DNA of 64,000 nt from Geobacter sp. UBA2189. Its GTDB lineage: Bacteria; Desulfobacterota; Desulfuromonadia; Geobacterales; Pseudopelobacteraceae. Within the stretch, counting starts at the first letter, position 1. Each line of letters begins with the position of its first letter. A program made the position numbers and the translations under genes. Shown here piece by piece: positions 26,017 through 35,788 of this stretch. The stretch spans positions 1 through 64,000 of the forward strand of contig DCVL01000051.1 in NCBI GenBank assembly GCA_002328035.1. The letters run 5' to 3'. A model generated the notes under the pieces. It was not told the origin of the DNA. It searched no databases and saw only the letters and a list, made by a program, of their open reading frames with translations.

Positions 26017-27876
26017 CTAAAGCAACATGGCTTGTCTGTACCCATTCGAGATAGCATCCTGTGCATTTCCGATTTTATCTGCATCTCCAACAAGAAAAAC
26101 CGGAACCTTGCCGGCAAGCTTATCCTCCAGTGGATTGAAGCTTTTCATACCTGTGCTTATAACAATGATATCAATATCTGTAAATTTTATTTCTTCTTCA
26201 TTTCGGACGGCATACACGGTAGAGCCATCTATACGGGTAATCTTTGTCTGATCAGACATAACGGCCTGCTTTTCTCTCATCATCTTCAGAGAAAGGGTTT
26301 TGGCTATCATCTCCATGTCCTCGCCAAAGTCGGTTGTCCGTTTTACTATAGTCACTCGATTATTGCGCGGGATCAAGGCTGTTGCAATATCAACTCCTAT
26401 AAGACCTCCACCTATAATAAGTATATTTTTGTTTTCAGGCAGGTTCTCTGGCAGAAGTATCTCTGCCCAGAAATATCTTTCTAGGCCTTCAATTGAAGGC
26501 ACAGAAGGTTTTGATCCAGTTGCCAGTATAACTCCATCATAGCCTGTAGATAACTTTGCGGCTGTGGCCTCTTCAAATAAAATATTTACTCCTGTCTCCT
26601 TTAAATGTTCTTCCATGTAAGGGATAAGGGCTGCCATAGCTGTCTTGTGAGGTGTCAGCGGTGCCAGATTGAATTGTCCACCAAGTTGTTCCTTTTCAAA
26701 GAGATCAACAGAGTGTCCTCTTTGTGCAAGCACTGCTGCCGCTTCCATACCAGCAAGACCTGCACCTACAACTGCATATCGGCCAGGATTAAGGCTTTTC
26801 TGAATCCTGGTTTCGGAGCCACCTACTTCAGGATTTACGAGACATTGCAGGCCTTTGCCGCCCCTGACGCCGCCAAGGCAGCCCGCCGCACAGGCCATAC
26901 AAGGTATAATGGCGCCTGGCAATTTTCCCAGATGTTTGCCAACCATGTCTGGATCAGCGACAAGCGCTCTGCCAATGGCAATAAAGTCGGATCTGTATTC
27001 ATTTTGAAGTGTTTCAATATCTTTACTGTTTTGAACCCTTCCCACAAAGATGACTGGCATATCTACCGCTTCCTTTATTTTGCCAGCAATCTCCCATGTT
27101 TTACCTTTTGGCACGAACATATGCTGAAAGAACCAGGGCGGAGTTGAGCATACAGTTCCGGCAGAGACATGGAGTGCAGCAACTCCACGGGTATGAAGCC
27201 TTTTTGCAAGCTCAATAGTCTCATCTATCTTGATGCCTTCTGGAGCCATCTCGTCTCCGCTAACCCTCACGATTATCGGCAGTTTTGTCTCTTTCTGTAC
27301 GGCATCGAGCAGTTCAAGAGGGAAGCGGAACCTGTTTTCAAGGCTTCCGCCGTAGTCGTCGGTCATTTCGTTAACTGCAGGGCTTAAAAACTGAGCCAAT
27401 AGATAACCGTGGCCAAACTGTAGTTCCAGGATGTCAAATCCAGCCTTTTCTGCCAAAATGGCCGAATTAACGAACTGATTAACAATATTTGCAATATCAG
27501 TCTGCTCCATCTGGCGTGGTTGCGCTCCTCCATTTTCACAGGCCTTGTTTGTGGAAGAGATGTAGTAATTTCCAGGGATCTTTGGGTTTGCCATCCTGCC
27601 AGGATGATTCAGATGTGCAATAACCTTAGCTCCTTTTGCATGAATCGCATTGATCACCTTTTTCAGGCCTACTATTTTGTCCTCTGTATCCAGGCCAAGT
27701 TGTGTCGGTATCTCACGCAAGCCCTTATCCATGTAAAGAGGTTCAAGGGTGATGGCGCCAAGAAAATCGCTACGACGACTGTAAAAATCAACATGTCGTT
27801 GTGTTACGACTCCTGAGCCATCGCTGTAACCAAGTTTGATAGGTGGAAATATGAACGGATTTCTTAAATTAAGCAT
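26017..27876 (-). CDS. NADH:flavin oxidoreductase / 2,4-dienoyl-CoA reductase-like enzyme
   Basis: 619 residues with the two-part architecture of FadH-like enzymes: an N-terminal Old Yellow Enzyme FMN TIM barrel (HLNHPGRMANPKIPG, FDILELQFGHGYLLAQFLSP, DDYGGSLENRFRFPLE), a 4Fe-4S cluster Cys set in the linker (CMACAAGCLGG then CLVNPE), and a C-terminal FAD/NAD(P)H module (YAVVGAGLAGMEAA, NILIIGGGLIGVDIATAL). Such enzymes reduce enoyl or enone groups; the true substrate is not evident. The start ATG has GAGG upstream (AGGAGGTTCTGAGC). It shares a strand with the NifX-like gene. Confidence 0.9.
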   Translation of the reverse strand: MLNLRNPFIFPPIKLGYSDGSGVVTQRHVDFYSRRSDFLGAITLEPLYMDKGLREIPTQLGLDTEDKIVGLKKVINAIHAKGAKVIAHLNHPGRMANPKIPGNYYISSTNKACENGGAQPRQMEQTDIANIVNQFVNSAILAEKAGFDILELQFGHGYLLAQFLSPAVNEMTDDYGGSLENRFRFPLELLDAVQKETKLPIIVRVSGDEMAPEGIKIDETIELAKRLHTRGVAALHVSAGTVCSTPPWFFQHMFVPKGKTWEIAGKIKEAVDMPVIFVGRVQNSKDIETLQNEYRSDFIAIGRALVADPDMVGKHLGKLPGAIIPCMACAAGCLGGVRGGKGLQCLVNPEVGGSETRIQKSLNPGRYAVVGAGLAGMEAAAVLAQRGHSVDLFEKEQLGGQFNLAPLTPHKTAMAALIPYMEEHLKETGVNILFEEATAAKLSTGYDGVILATGSKPSVPSIEGLERYFWAEILLPENLPENKNILIIGGGLIGVDIATALIPRNNRVTIVKRTTDFGEDMEMIAKTLSLKMMREKQAVMSDQTKITRIDGSTVYAVRNEEEIKFTDIDIIVISTGMKSFNPLEDKLAGKVPVFLVGDADKIGNAQDAISNGYRQAMLL

Positions 27877-28160
27877 GCTCAGAACCTCCTTTTGATGTAG
27901 AGCTGTACAATGAAATTAAGTATAGAAAACAGGCTGTTCCCGAATAAACATTAAAATTATCTTACATTTTATTTGTAGGATAGCAAGAGCGAAATTATCA
28001 GAATCGCTGCTTAGATAGCTTGAAATGAATCACCTGCCATACTGTTGCAGTCTAAATCAGGAGGCTCTGGCTAAATGGGATAGCTATGGAAAATAGTGCC
28101 GACATCTGCTATAAGGGCAAAGATTATTCTCTGATTATTTCTGCCAAAACGGGAGGAAGC

Positions 28161-29015
28161 ATGAAACGGTTGGTATTGTTGTTATCTCTACTTTTTCTGC
28201 CACTGTTGGCTGGCTGTGCCCATAATTATTACAACCTGCCTCAGGATGCAGTGGCAGAGAAGTTAAGGGTTTTGGGGATGGTACCGATTATAGTTGATGC
28301 TGATTCGGACATACGCCATCCGCAACGGGAAGAGCTAGCTACACTACTGGTTAATATGAATCGCTCCTTTGAGCGGGATCTGTTACGCCAGATAAAAAAT
28401 ACTGATAGTTTTTATACGGTTACAATGCTTGATGGTGATCCCAAGGAGGTCTTCACCAGCCTCATGTTTCGCAGAGAGCGTCGCGATGATGCTGGAATAC
28501 AGTATAATAAATACTTCTGGAATGAAGAGAAGCTGGCTGAATTCGTCCGAAAGAATAGCGTTGATGCCGTAATGTTCGTAATAGTTAGCGGCATAACAAG
28601 GCCGGAAAAGATATTCTCCTCAAACCTTCTTGATTCCATGGAAACCGATTATAACTTTCTGATTATGACATCCCAGATTGTGGATGCAAAAGGCACTCTT
28701 ATATGGGAATACCCGAATTTCCGTCAGAAGTCTCTTTCATTTACTCCATTGATGAACCTGCAGTACCCTGATTTTGATGAGGCTAAGGCAAACATGAGTC
28801 CACGGGTTCAGGTGAAGTTCAAGACAATGGAAGGTATAAGGCGTCTGCTTGAAAAACGGCGGATGGATCTGCTCCGCAGGGAAACCAGTGAAGTGGAGCT
28901 TTATGCTACCCAGTTTGAAGAGATTAGTTCGATGATGGATATTGACAAGGATCGCAGGAAGCCCGCTGCCAAACCCTCTGCAGAATCCAAAAATAAAGAG
29001 GAGAAAAACAGATGA
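28161..29015 (+). CDS. lipoprotein of unknown function
   Basis: 284 residues. Start ATG 28161 behind GGGAGGAAGC. Signal sequence MKRLVLLLSLLFLPLLAGCA with lipobox LAGC. After the lipidated Cys the protein is soluble, with a mixed alpha/beta pattern (VDAVMFVIVSGITRP, LIMTSQIVDAKGTLIWEYP) and a Lys-rich tail. The pattern of seeking a polypeptide value and reporting tissue-like 'ANMSPRVQVKFKTMEGIR' does not match a family I can name. The stop overlaps the OsmC gene by 4 bp, so the two are coupled. The long 284-bp region upstream holds no other gene. Confidence 0.8.
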   Translation: MKRLVLLLSLLFLPLLAGCAHNYYNLPQDAVAEKLRVLGMVPIIVDADSDIRHPQREELATLLVNMNRSFERDLLRQIKNTDSFYTVTMLDGDPKEVFTSLMFRRERRDDAGIQYNKYFWNEEKLAEFVRKNSVDAVMFVIVSGITRPEKIFSSNLLDSMETDYNFLIMTSQIVDAKGTLIWEYPNFRQKSLSFTPLMNLQYPDFDEAKANMSPRVQVKFKTMEGIRRLLEKRRMDLLRRETSEVELYATQFEEISSMMDIDKDRRKPAAKPSAESKNKEEKNR

Positions 29016-29419
29016 AGGTTGATATTAGCTTTGAAGGTGGCAAGAAGGTTGCCGCTACCTTTCCTGACGGACTCAAGATGATAACCGACCAGTCGGTTGA
29101 GAATGGCGGGGGAGGCGATTACCCTGAGCCTTACGACTGTTTTCTCGGCTCAATAGGAACCTGTGCCGGAGTATATGTCCTCGAATTTTGTAATGCCAGA
29201 AATATTCCCTCGGACAAGGTCTCGCTAACCCAGACGGCTGAATTTGTTTTGGATGATAACGGGAAGAGACGCCTTTCAGAGGTTAAGCTTACCATTAATC
29301 TCCCACCTGAATTTCCTGAGAGATATCAAAAGGCTGTGGTTAAGGCAGCCGGCCTCTGTTCAGTAAAAAAGGCAATTATGAATTCCCCTGAATTTATTAT
29401 TAATTTTGAAGTGAAATAA
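29012..29419 (+). CDS. OsmC family protein
   Basis: 135 residues. OsmC/Ohr-type fold: small thiol peroxidase-like proteins with two conserved cysteines. Cys51 lies in GSIGTCAGVYVLEF on the central helix, and Cys116 lies in AAGLCSVKKA. The first cysteine segment and the preceding YPEPYDCFLGS fit the YhfA/OsmC-like subgroup more than Ohr. It overlaps the lipoprotein gene by 4 bp and is followed 8 bp later by ftsK. Function in peroxide or electrophile defence is inferred from the family only. Confidence 0.88.
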   Translation: MKVDISFEGGKKVAATFPDGLKMITDQSVENGGGGDYPEPYDCFLGSIGTCAGVYVLEFCNARNIPSDKVSLTQTAEFVLDDNGKRRLSEVKLTINLPPEFPERYQKAVVKAAGLCSVKKAIMNSPEFIINFEVK

Positions 29420-29427
29420 AGGTTATT

Positions 29428-31767
29428 GTGGATCAGGCTCGTAAGGAAAAACTCGTAAAGGAGATACAGGGGATAGGCATTGCCGCTGTCGGCCTGTTTA
29501 TACTGCTGGCCTTTCTTTCATATAGCTCATCGGATCAATCTTTCAATAGCTGGTCAACCGAAGCGGGCATTCATAACCTTGGGGGAAGGCTTGGCGCTCA
29601 GGTTGCGGATCTCTTCTATATGCTGTTTGGGCTGGCATCCTACATTCTCCCTGCTGCACTGCTCTATATTGCTTACAATCTGCTACGTTTTAAAGAACCG
29701 CGCATACGCTTTTACAAGGTTGCAGCCTTTTTAGGTCTTCTCCTTTCCCTTTCATCCTTTTTTGCACTTTTTGTTGATAAAACGGAACTTTTTGGTCAGC
29801 TGGTTGCCACTGGTGGCCTGGTGGGTGGAGCTGTCTCAAGGTTTCTTAAGGAGAACCTCAGTACCTTTGGCGCACTGCTTGTCTTAATTCCTTTGCTGGC
29901 AACCTCAATTATGACGCTTTCCGGTTTTTCTTTTGTGCTCTTTGCTTCATGGTGGATTGAGACAATGCGTAACAAGTGGGCTGCTCGTCAAGAGCGCGCA
30001 GCTCATACCCGTGAGGAGCGTGACCGTGAAAAGGCTCTGTCTCAAGGGAAGGCTCCTGCTTCTGGCGGTCCAGTTATAAAAGAGGCTCCAGTCCCGGTTC
30101 CCCCACGCCCCAACTTTTTTAAAAAAGAGAAGAAAAAAGAGGCTGCTAAAGATAACGGGCTTCAAGAATCTTTCGATTTTATCAAGGAAGAGGGAAATTT
30201 TATCACTCCGCCACTTTCTCTTCTGGACAATCCTTCTGTGACCGAGCAGAGGATTGATCGTGAATCTCTGGAGATGAATGCAAGGCTGCTTGAAAAAAAA
30301 TTACTTGATTTCGGGATAGATGGCGAGGTTAAGGAGATCTGCCCCGGGCCGGTTATAACCATGTACGAGTTTGCACCGGCTCCAGGCATCAAGATCAGCA
30401 GGATTGCCGGCCTTTCAGATGACCTGACTATGGCGCTTCAGGCTCTTTCGATAAGGATAGTGGCTCCGATTCCAGGTAAAGGAGTGGTCGGAATCGAGGT
30501 TCCGAATCGTGATCGTGAAACTGTATTCTTACGAGAGATATTTACCTGTGAGGAATTTCTTCACAGCAGGATGAAGCTACCTCTGGTGCTTGGTAAAGAT
30601 ATAGCCGGCCTGCCATCGCTCACAGACCTGACCAAGGCGCCGCACCTCCTTGTTGCTGGTTCTACCGGATCTGGCAAGTCGGTTTCGGTCAACACCATGA
30701 TCCTTTCGCTTCTATATACCGCTACCCCAAGAGATGTCCGTTTCATAATGGTTGATCCCAAGATGTTGGAGTTTTCCATGTACGAAGGGATTCCGCATCT
30801 CTTGCTTCCGGTCGTTACTGAGCCGAAAAAGGCTTCTCTTGCTCTTAAATGGGCTGTAAACGAGATGGAGAGGCGCTATCGCTTGCTGGCTGACAAAGGG
30901 GTGCGTAATATTGACTCTTACAACCGGAAACTTGCTGCTGAGGACGAAATTCTTACAGGCACAGGGCTTGATGATGATGAGATTATCGAAGGGCTTGAAG
31001 AGGTTGTTGATAGTGAAGAAGGGTCGTTACCGGATGAACCAATTCCGTTTGTTGTTGATGAACCGGTGGATGCATTTGAACACAATCATCTACCTTACAT
31101 AGTTGTAATAGTTGATGAACTTGCAGATCTGATGATGGTAGCCGGTCGCGAGGTGGAAGAACATATTGCTCGTCTGGCTCAGAAGGCGAGAGCTGCAGGG
31201 ATTCATCTGATTCTTGCAACGCAACGGCCATCTGTTGATGTTATAACAGGACTTATAAAGGCCAACCTACCTTCGCGGATCTCCTTTCAGGTCTCTTCCA
31301 AGGTTGATTCCAGAACAATACTTGATTGCAACGGCGCCGAGACACTGCTTGGCATGGGTGATATGCTATACCTGCCTCCTGGCACATCGAGGATGAAAAG
31401 GATCCATGGTGCATTTGTGTCTGATGCTGAAGTTCAGAGAGTTGTGGATTTTCTCAAAAAGCAGGGCAAGCCAGTCTACGAAAAATCTATACTTGAGATG
31501 AAGGATGCTGATGAAAAAGGTTCCAGTGAGGATGATGAGTTATTGGACGAACGTTGGGAAGATGCCCTCCGTCTGGTAGCGGATACCAGACAGGCTAGTA
31601 TCTCTATGGTTCAGCGTCGCCTTCGGATAGGGTATAATCGCGCAGCCCGGATTATTGAAATGATGGAACGGGAGGGGATGGTAGCCCCAAGCGATGGAAC
31701 CAGTAAACCTCGTGAAATCTACATGGATATTGTTAAAGCCTATCTGAATTCACAGTTCACGAAGTAG
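29428..31767 (+). CDS. ftsK: DNA translocase FtsK
   Basis: Septum-located DNA pump that clears chromosome dimers during division. 779 residues. The N-terminal half has about four membrane segments (20-35, 60-85, 98-115, 145-175), then a charged linker to about 250. The motor domain has Walker A GSTGSGKSVS (411-420) and Walker B YIVVIVDELADLMM (557-570). The C-terminal winged-helix gamma domain (RWEDALRLVADTRQASISMV, RAARIIEMMEREGMV) binds polar DNA sequences. The start is GTG with AAAGG upstream. Between Walker A and B there is an acidic insertion at about 505-553 (LDDDEIIEGLEEVVDSEEG). Confidence 0.97.
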   Translation: MDQARKEKLVKEIQGIGIAAVGLFILLAFLSYSSSDQSFNSWSTEAGIHNLGGRLGAQVADLFYMLFGLASYILPAALLYIAYNLLRFKEPRIRFYKVAAFLGLLLSLSSFFALFVDKTELFGQLVATGGLVGGAVSRFLKENLSTFGALLVLIPLLATSIMTLSGFSFVLFASWWIETMRNKWAARQERAAHTREERDREKALSQGKAPASGGPVIKEAPVPVPPRPNFFKKEKKKEAAKDNGLQESFDFIKEEGNFITPPLSLLDNPSVTEQRIDRESLEMNARLLEKKLLDFGIDGEVKEICPGPVITMYEFAPAPGIKISRIAGLSDDLTMALQALSIRIVAPIPGKGVVGIEVPNRDRETVFLREIFTCEEFLHSRMKLPLVLGKDIAGLPSLTDLTKAPHLLVAGSTGSGKSVSVNTMILSLLYTATPRDVRFIMVDPKMLEFSMYEGIPHLLLPVVTEPKKASLALKWAVNEMERRYRLLADKGVRNIDSYNRKLAAEDEILTGTGLDDDEIIEGLEEVVDSEEGSLPDEPIPFVVDEPVDAFEHNHLPYIVVIVDELADLMMVAGREVEEHIARLAQKARAAGIHLILATQRPSVDVITGLIKANLPSRISFQVSSKVDSRTILDCNGAETLLGMGDMLYLPPGTSRMKRIHGAFVSDAEVQRVVDFLKKQGKPVYEKSILEMKDADEKGSSEDDELLDERWEDALRLVADTRQASISMVQRRLRIGYNRAARIIEMMEREGMVAPSDGTSKPREIYMDIVKAYLNSQFTK

Positions 31768-31778
31768 GAGCTTATGTA

Positions 31779-32558
31779 ATGACCAAGATCACTGCAGCAG
31801 CGGTACAGTTCAATGTAAAACAGGGGGATATTGATGCCAATCTGGCATACGTCCGTGAGGCATTGGCAAGGGTTGCCGATAATGGTGTCAATTTGGTGGT
31901 TTTGCCAGAGATGTGGTCAACCGGCTTTGCCTATAAGACCCTGAATGACCTGGCAGAACGGACTGAGACTGTTGTCGCCGAGTTGTGTGAGCTTTCTCTA
32001 AGACATAAATTGGTTGTAATTGGCAGCCAACCGGAGCCTTCAGGCGATGGCAGGGTCTTTAACACCATACATGTTGTTGATAACGGTCAGGTGGCTGCAA
32101 TTTACAGGAAACTGCACCTCTTTTCTCTTCTGGGAGAGGACAAGGCTTTCAAAGGTGGTGATGCCTGGTGTCTGGCTGAGACATCCATCGGTAAGGTGGG
32201 GGTTATTGTCTGTTATGACCTACGTTTTCCTGAACTTTCCCGCCGTCTTGCCCTTGAAGGTGCAAGGGTCATCTGTGTTCCGGCTCAGTGGCCCAAGCCG
32301 CGTCAGGAACACTGGCGCACCCTCCTTAGAGCCAGGGCTATTGAGAATCAGCTTTATGTCGTCTCATGTAATGCATGCGGCGTAATCGGGAAACTTGATT
32401 TCTTCGGGATGAGCATGGTCATTGACCCAAAAGGTGAGGTTCTGGCGGATGCAGGCGAGGCTGTGACTGAAATTCTGTCGCCACTTGACTGGGAGGCTAT
32501 GGATTCTTGGCGGGCACAGATTCCCTGCTTTAAGGATCGTAGGCCAGAGCTTTATTGA
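31779..32558 (+). CDS. carbon-nitrogen hydrolase, omega-amidase/nitrilase family
   Basis: 259 residues with the nitrilase-superfamily catalytic triad: Glu44 (LPEMWSTGF), Lys111 (YRKLHLFS) and Cys145 (IVCYDLRFPEL). The sequence is closest to the Nit2/YafV omega-amidase group that hydrolyses alpha-ketoglutaramate and similar amides. It follows ftsK by 11 bp and precedes tolQ by about 75 bp. It is cytoplasmic, with no signal peptide. Confidence 0.9.
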   Translation: MTKITAAAVQFNVKQGDIDANLAYVREALARVADNGVNLVVLPEMWSTGFAYKTLNDLAERTETVVAELCELSLRHKLVVIGSQPEPSGDGRVFNTIHVVDNGQVAAIYRKLHLFSLLGEDKAFKGGDAWCLAETSIGKVGVIVCYDLRFPELSRRLALEGARVICVPAQWPKPRQEHWRTLLRARAIENQLYVVSCNACGVIGKLDFFGMSMVIDPKGEVLADAGEAVTEILSPLDWEAMDSWRAQIPCFKDRRPELY

Positions 32559-32633
32559 AAAAGATTGTTTGCTTGACGCTCTATCCTTGAAGAGCTAGTT
32601 TGCAGGTATTATTTTCTCAGGAGGTTATATATC

Positions 32634-33320
32634 GTGGGCTTGGAATTGTTTTTTACCGGCACCGGTCTTGTTGTTAAAGGTGTACTGCTGCTGCTCATAA
32701 TCTTTTCAGTAGTATCCTGGGCAATCATCATGTTCAAGTTTTTTCAAATACAAAAAGCGTTTACTGAATCAGGACGTTTCATGGATTTTTTCTGGAAGAC
32801 AAAGCGATTTGATACTATTGCTGCCCAGGCGGATCGTTTTGCAAGTTCTCCGCTTACTGCTCTATTTAATGAAGGTTACAGCGAGCTGAAGCAGTTAATG
32901 GAGGCTGAGGGAGCCAAGCCTGATCATGGAGGAGGAGTAAACACGGATCTTGGTGGTGTGGCTAACGTCTCCCGTGCACTCAGACGGGCAACCAACCTCG
33001 AGGTTAACCGCCTTGAAAAGTACACAACATTTCTTGCTACCACCGGTTCGACCTCTCCTTTTATAGGCCTCTTTGGTACCGTATGGGGCATAATGGTCGC
33101 ATTTATAGGTATAGGCAAGACCGGTTCAGCCTCCCTGGCCGTAGTTGCTCCAGGTATTGCCGAAGCGCTGATTGCAACAGCTGTTGGTCTGGTTGCTGCC
33201 ATACCGGCTGTTATGGCCTATAACCACTTTCAACACAAGATTCGTGTACTCATTAAAGAGATGGACAGTTTTTCCACAGAGTTTCTTAATATCGTTCAGC
33301 GCAACGTCGCCGGAAAGTAG
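32634..33320 (+). CDS. tolQ: Tol-Pal system protein TolQ
   Basis: 228 residues. A proton-channel subunit of the TolQRA machine that uses the proton motive force for outer-membrane invagination at division. Three membrane segments at about 12-30, 140-160 and 170-195. The last two have the TolQ/ExbB signature (PFIGLFGTVWGIMVAFIGIG, IAEALIATAVGLVAAIPAVMAYN). The start is GTG with AGGAGG 9 nt upstream. It is followed 9 bp later by tolR. Confidence 0.94.
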   Translation: MGLELFFTGTGLVVKGVLLLLIIFSVVSWAIIMFKFFQIQKAFTESGRFMDFFWKTKRFDTIAAQADRFASSPLTALFNEGYSELKQLMEAEGAKPDHGGGVNTDLGGVANVSRALRRATNLEVNRLEKYTTFLATTGSTSPFIGLFGTVWGIMVAFIGIGKTGSASLAVVAPGIAEALIATAVGLVAAIPAVMAYNHFQHKIRVLIKEMDSFSTEFLNIVQRNVAGK

Positions 33321-33329
33321 GGGGACAAC

Positions 33330-33743
33330 ATGTCAATGGGCGGTAATGATGATGACAGGGGCATGATGGCTCAGATTAACGTAACTCCTCTCGTGGACGT
33401 TATGTTGGTGCTTTTGGTTATATTTATGGTAACGGCTCCCATGATGCAGCAGGGGGTTCAGGTGAATCTGCCAAAGGCGGACACCAAAGGAATGTCTGCA
33501 CAGGAAGATACGGTAATTGTTACGGTTGATATAAACGGGCATACCTATATCAATAAGGATCAGGTGCCGAGTGGAGATCTCAGGAGCAAACTGTCTGAGA
33601 TCTTTGCAAGCCGTACCAAGAAGGAGGTCTTTTTAAAGGCAGATTCGACTGTGCCATATGGAGAAGTGGTGCGTGCTATGGCAGAAATCAAGGGTGCAGG
33701 AATTGAACGGTTGGGAATGGTGACGGAGCCGGCCAAGAAATAG
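33330..33743 (+). CDS. tolR: Tol-Pal system protein TolR
   Basis: 137 residues, ExbD/TolR family. A short cytoplasmic tail, one membrane helix beginning at QINVTPLVDVMLVLLVIFMV (about 15-34) with the conserved proton-carrying aspartate in the PLVDV motif, then a periplasmic domain (VEILKADSTVPYGEVVRAM-like segment near 100-120). It lies between tolQ and the tolA-like gene. The start ATG follows GGGGGACAAC. Confidence 0.94.
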   Translation: MSMGGNDDDRGMMAQINVTPLVDVMLVLLVIFMVTAPMMQQGVQVNLPKADTKGMSAQEDTVIVTVDINGHTYINKDQVPSGDLRSKLSEIFASRTKKEVFLKADSTVPYGEVVRAMAEIKGAGIERLGMVTEPAKK

Positions 33744-33748
33744 GATTC

Positions 33749-34483
33749 ATGTATCAGCTTGTTCATCATAAAGAAACAGGTTTGGGTATCAGCGCACTGC
33801 TGTCGGTTGTCTTTCATGCCGCTGTTTTTGCGTTTCTAATCTGGTGGCAGCAGATGGTGCCTAATCTTGACCCTGTTGAAATTACTTACTACGTTGATGT
33901 AGTCAATCTGCCGGTAACGGATCCCCGTTCCGGCAATCCCACCCAGACGGGAAATGAAGATGTTCCTGCCCCACAGCCGGAGACGCCTCCTCCTGCCATG
34001 ACAGTCCCTGCAGCCACAGGAAAATCTCCTCTTGTCAAAAAGAGTGTTCCACTAGAAGATTCAAAGGCTTTCCAGGAAAGCCTTTCAAAGCTTGAGGGCA
34101 AGGTTGATTCACAGCGCCAGGCCGCTGCTTTTGAAGCCTTGAAGAAGAAGGTTGCCGCAAAGGGCAAGGTAGGGATGCCGAGAGGCACTGGCGGTGAGTC
34201 TGGCAGTGATTATACCGCCTATCTGCATTCTCGCCTTAAAGATGCCTTTGGGAAAACAATAAAATATCAGAGTAAAAACCCCTTTGTTATGGTGCGACTG
34301 ACAATTGACGGTGATGGGCGGATCATAAGAACTCGATTTGAAAAGAGTAGTGGCGACGGGGTGTTTGAGCTGTCCGTAACCAGAGCCATTACCCTTGCGG
34401 AGCAATCTATTGTCCCTCCCCCCGGCCGCTCTGTTTATGAGGGTGGTTTTGTGTTCAAGCCTCAGGGAGTAATCCAGAGATGA
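33749..34483 (+). CDS. TolA/TonB-like energy transducer
   Basis: 244 residues. An N-terminal membrane helix (LGISALLSVVFHAAVFAFLI, about 11-31), a Pro-rich linker at about 55-100 (PAPQPETPPPAMTVPAATG), a short Lys-rich helical section, and a C-terminal TonB/TolA fold (MVRLTIDGDGRIIRTRFEKS and VTRAITLAEQSIVPPPGR). It lies in the tolQ-tolR-x-tolB order where TolA belongs, but is shorter than E. coli TolA and lacks the long Ala-rich helix, so TolA is the functional call and TonB-like the structural one. It overlaps tolB by 4 bp. Confidence 0.85.
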   Translation: MYQLVHHKETGLGISALLSVVFHAAVFAFLIWWQQMVPNLDPVEITYYVDVVNLPVTDPRSGNPTQTGNEDVPAPQPETPPPAMTVPAATGKSPLVKKSVPLEDSKAFQESLSKLEGKVDSQRQAAAFEALKKKVAAKGKVGMPRGTGGESGSDYTAYLHSRLKDAFGKTIKYQSKNPFVMVRLTIDGDGRIIRTRFEKSSGDGVFELSVTRAITLAEQSIVPPPGRSVYEGGFVFKPQGVIQR

Positions 34484-35772
34484 AGATATTTGTCCGTATC
34501 CTTTTTTGCTGGATGTTGCTGATGACAGTAGCTCAGGATTCCTTTGCAGCAAGTTACATAGAGGTGACTGCCGCAGGCAACCGTCTGCTCAAGCTGGCTG
34601 TAGTACCGCCACAGCCAATGGGCTCTGCAATAAAAACTGAAATGGCCAATGAGACCGCAGGCATTCAGAGTTTTGACCTCACGATGTCCGGTCTTGTCTC
34701 TGCGGAACGTAAAGACGCAGCTGTTTTGGCAAATGGGCTGGCACTCACCCCGATTGATTTTGTCCCGTGGCTTTCTGCCGGTTATGACCTTCTCATTCGA
34801 GGTGAGTACGAATTGCGCGGTCAGGAGTTGACTATTGAGTTTCGCCTGTATGATGTGGTGGCAAAAAAACTTCTTACTGCAAAACGCTTTCTGGGAACTG
34901 AAAAGGAGCTGAGGCGTTATGCCCATAGTTTCAGCGATGAAGTTCTGCGTATCCTTACTGGCGAGAAAGGCTGCTTTACATCCAAGATCCTTTACGTTTC
35001 AAACCAGTCTGGAAACAAGGAGCTTTTTCTGATGGATTGGGATGGTTTCAATCCTCAGCAGTTGACTAGAAATCGCTCAATAAACCTCTCGCCTGACATC
35101 TCTCCTGATGGCAGAGAAATAATATTTACCTCGTACAAACGGGGAAATCCGGACCTATACAAGAGGGCTGTTTCAAGCCCTGTAGAGGTTCCGGTATCAA
35201 GCAGAAAGGGGCTCAATATTACCGGAGCATGGTCTCCGGACGGCACAAGGATAGCCCTGGCTCTTTCCAAGGATGGCAACACGGAAGTTTATACTATTGC
35301 AAGAGACGGATCTGCTCCAAATCGTCTGACTGTCAGCAATTCTGCCAATGTTTCACCTGCATGGACACCTGACGCCAAAAGGATCGTTTTTGTATCGGAT
35401 CGTTATGGTAAGCCACAGCTCTTTATAATGGATGCCAACGGCGGAAATCTGCAGAGATTTGGCGCTGGTGGCGGGTACACCGTAAATCCATCATGGTCTC
35501 CCAAAGGGGATAAACTTGCATTTGCCAGATCTGCAGGCGGATTTCAGATCTTTGTAGCAAATGCTGATGGCAGCAATGAGACACAGTTAACCTTTGAGGG
35601 AAATAACGAGCGTCCCAGGTGGTCTCCAGATGGGCGTTTTATCGTGTTCAGCTCAAAAAGAGGGGGACAGGAGGCTATCTACGTTATGAGAGCTGATGGT
35701 TCTGGACAGACCAAAGTTAGTCGCAACAAGGGGTTAAGTCAACATCCGGTATGGGCTCCGAGGGCACAATAA
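34480..35772 (+). CDS. tolB: Tol-Pal system beta-propeller protein TolB
   Basis: 430 residues. Signal peptide MKIFVRILFCWMLLMTVAQD to about 25 (DSFAASY). The N-terminal domain is at about 30-165. The C-terminal six-bladed beta-propeller consists of WSPDG repeats (ISPDGREIIFTSYKRG, GAWSPDGTRIALALSKDG, WTPDAKRIVFVSDRYG, SWSPKGDKLAFARSAGG, RWSPDGRFIVFSSKRGG). It links the inner-membrane TolQRA machine to Pal. The start ATG overlaps the preceding gene as ATGA. Confidence 0.97.
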   Translation: MKIFVRILFCWMLLMTVAQDSFAASYIEVTAAGNRLLKLAVVPPQPMGSAIKTEMANETAGIQSFDLTMSGLVSAERKDAAVLANGLALTPIDFVPWLSAGYDLLIRGEYELRGQELTIEFRLYDVVAKKLLTAKRFLGTEKELRRYAHSFSDEVLRILTGEKGCFTSKILYVSNQSGNKELFLMDWDGFNPQQLTRNRSINLSPDISPDGREIIFTSYKRGNPDLYKRAVSSPVEVPVSSRKGLNITGAWSPDGTRIALALSKDGNTEVYTIARDGSAPNRLTVSNSANVSPAWTPDAKRIVFVSDRYGKPQLFIMDANGGNLQRFGAGGGYTVNPSWSPKGDKLAFARSAGGFQIFVANADGSNETQLTFEGNNERPRWSPDGRFIVFSSKRGGQEAIYVMRADGSGQTKVSRNKGLSQHPVWAPRAQ

Positions 35773-35788
35773 AAAAACAGTTAAGCAG

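Noticed and set aside
26605..27147. Plus-strand open frame of 180 codons inside the flavin oxidoreductase gene
   Set aside because: Antisense shadow of a well-supported gene.
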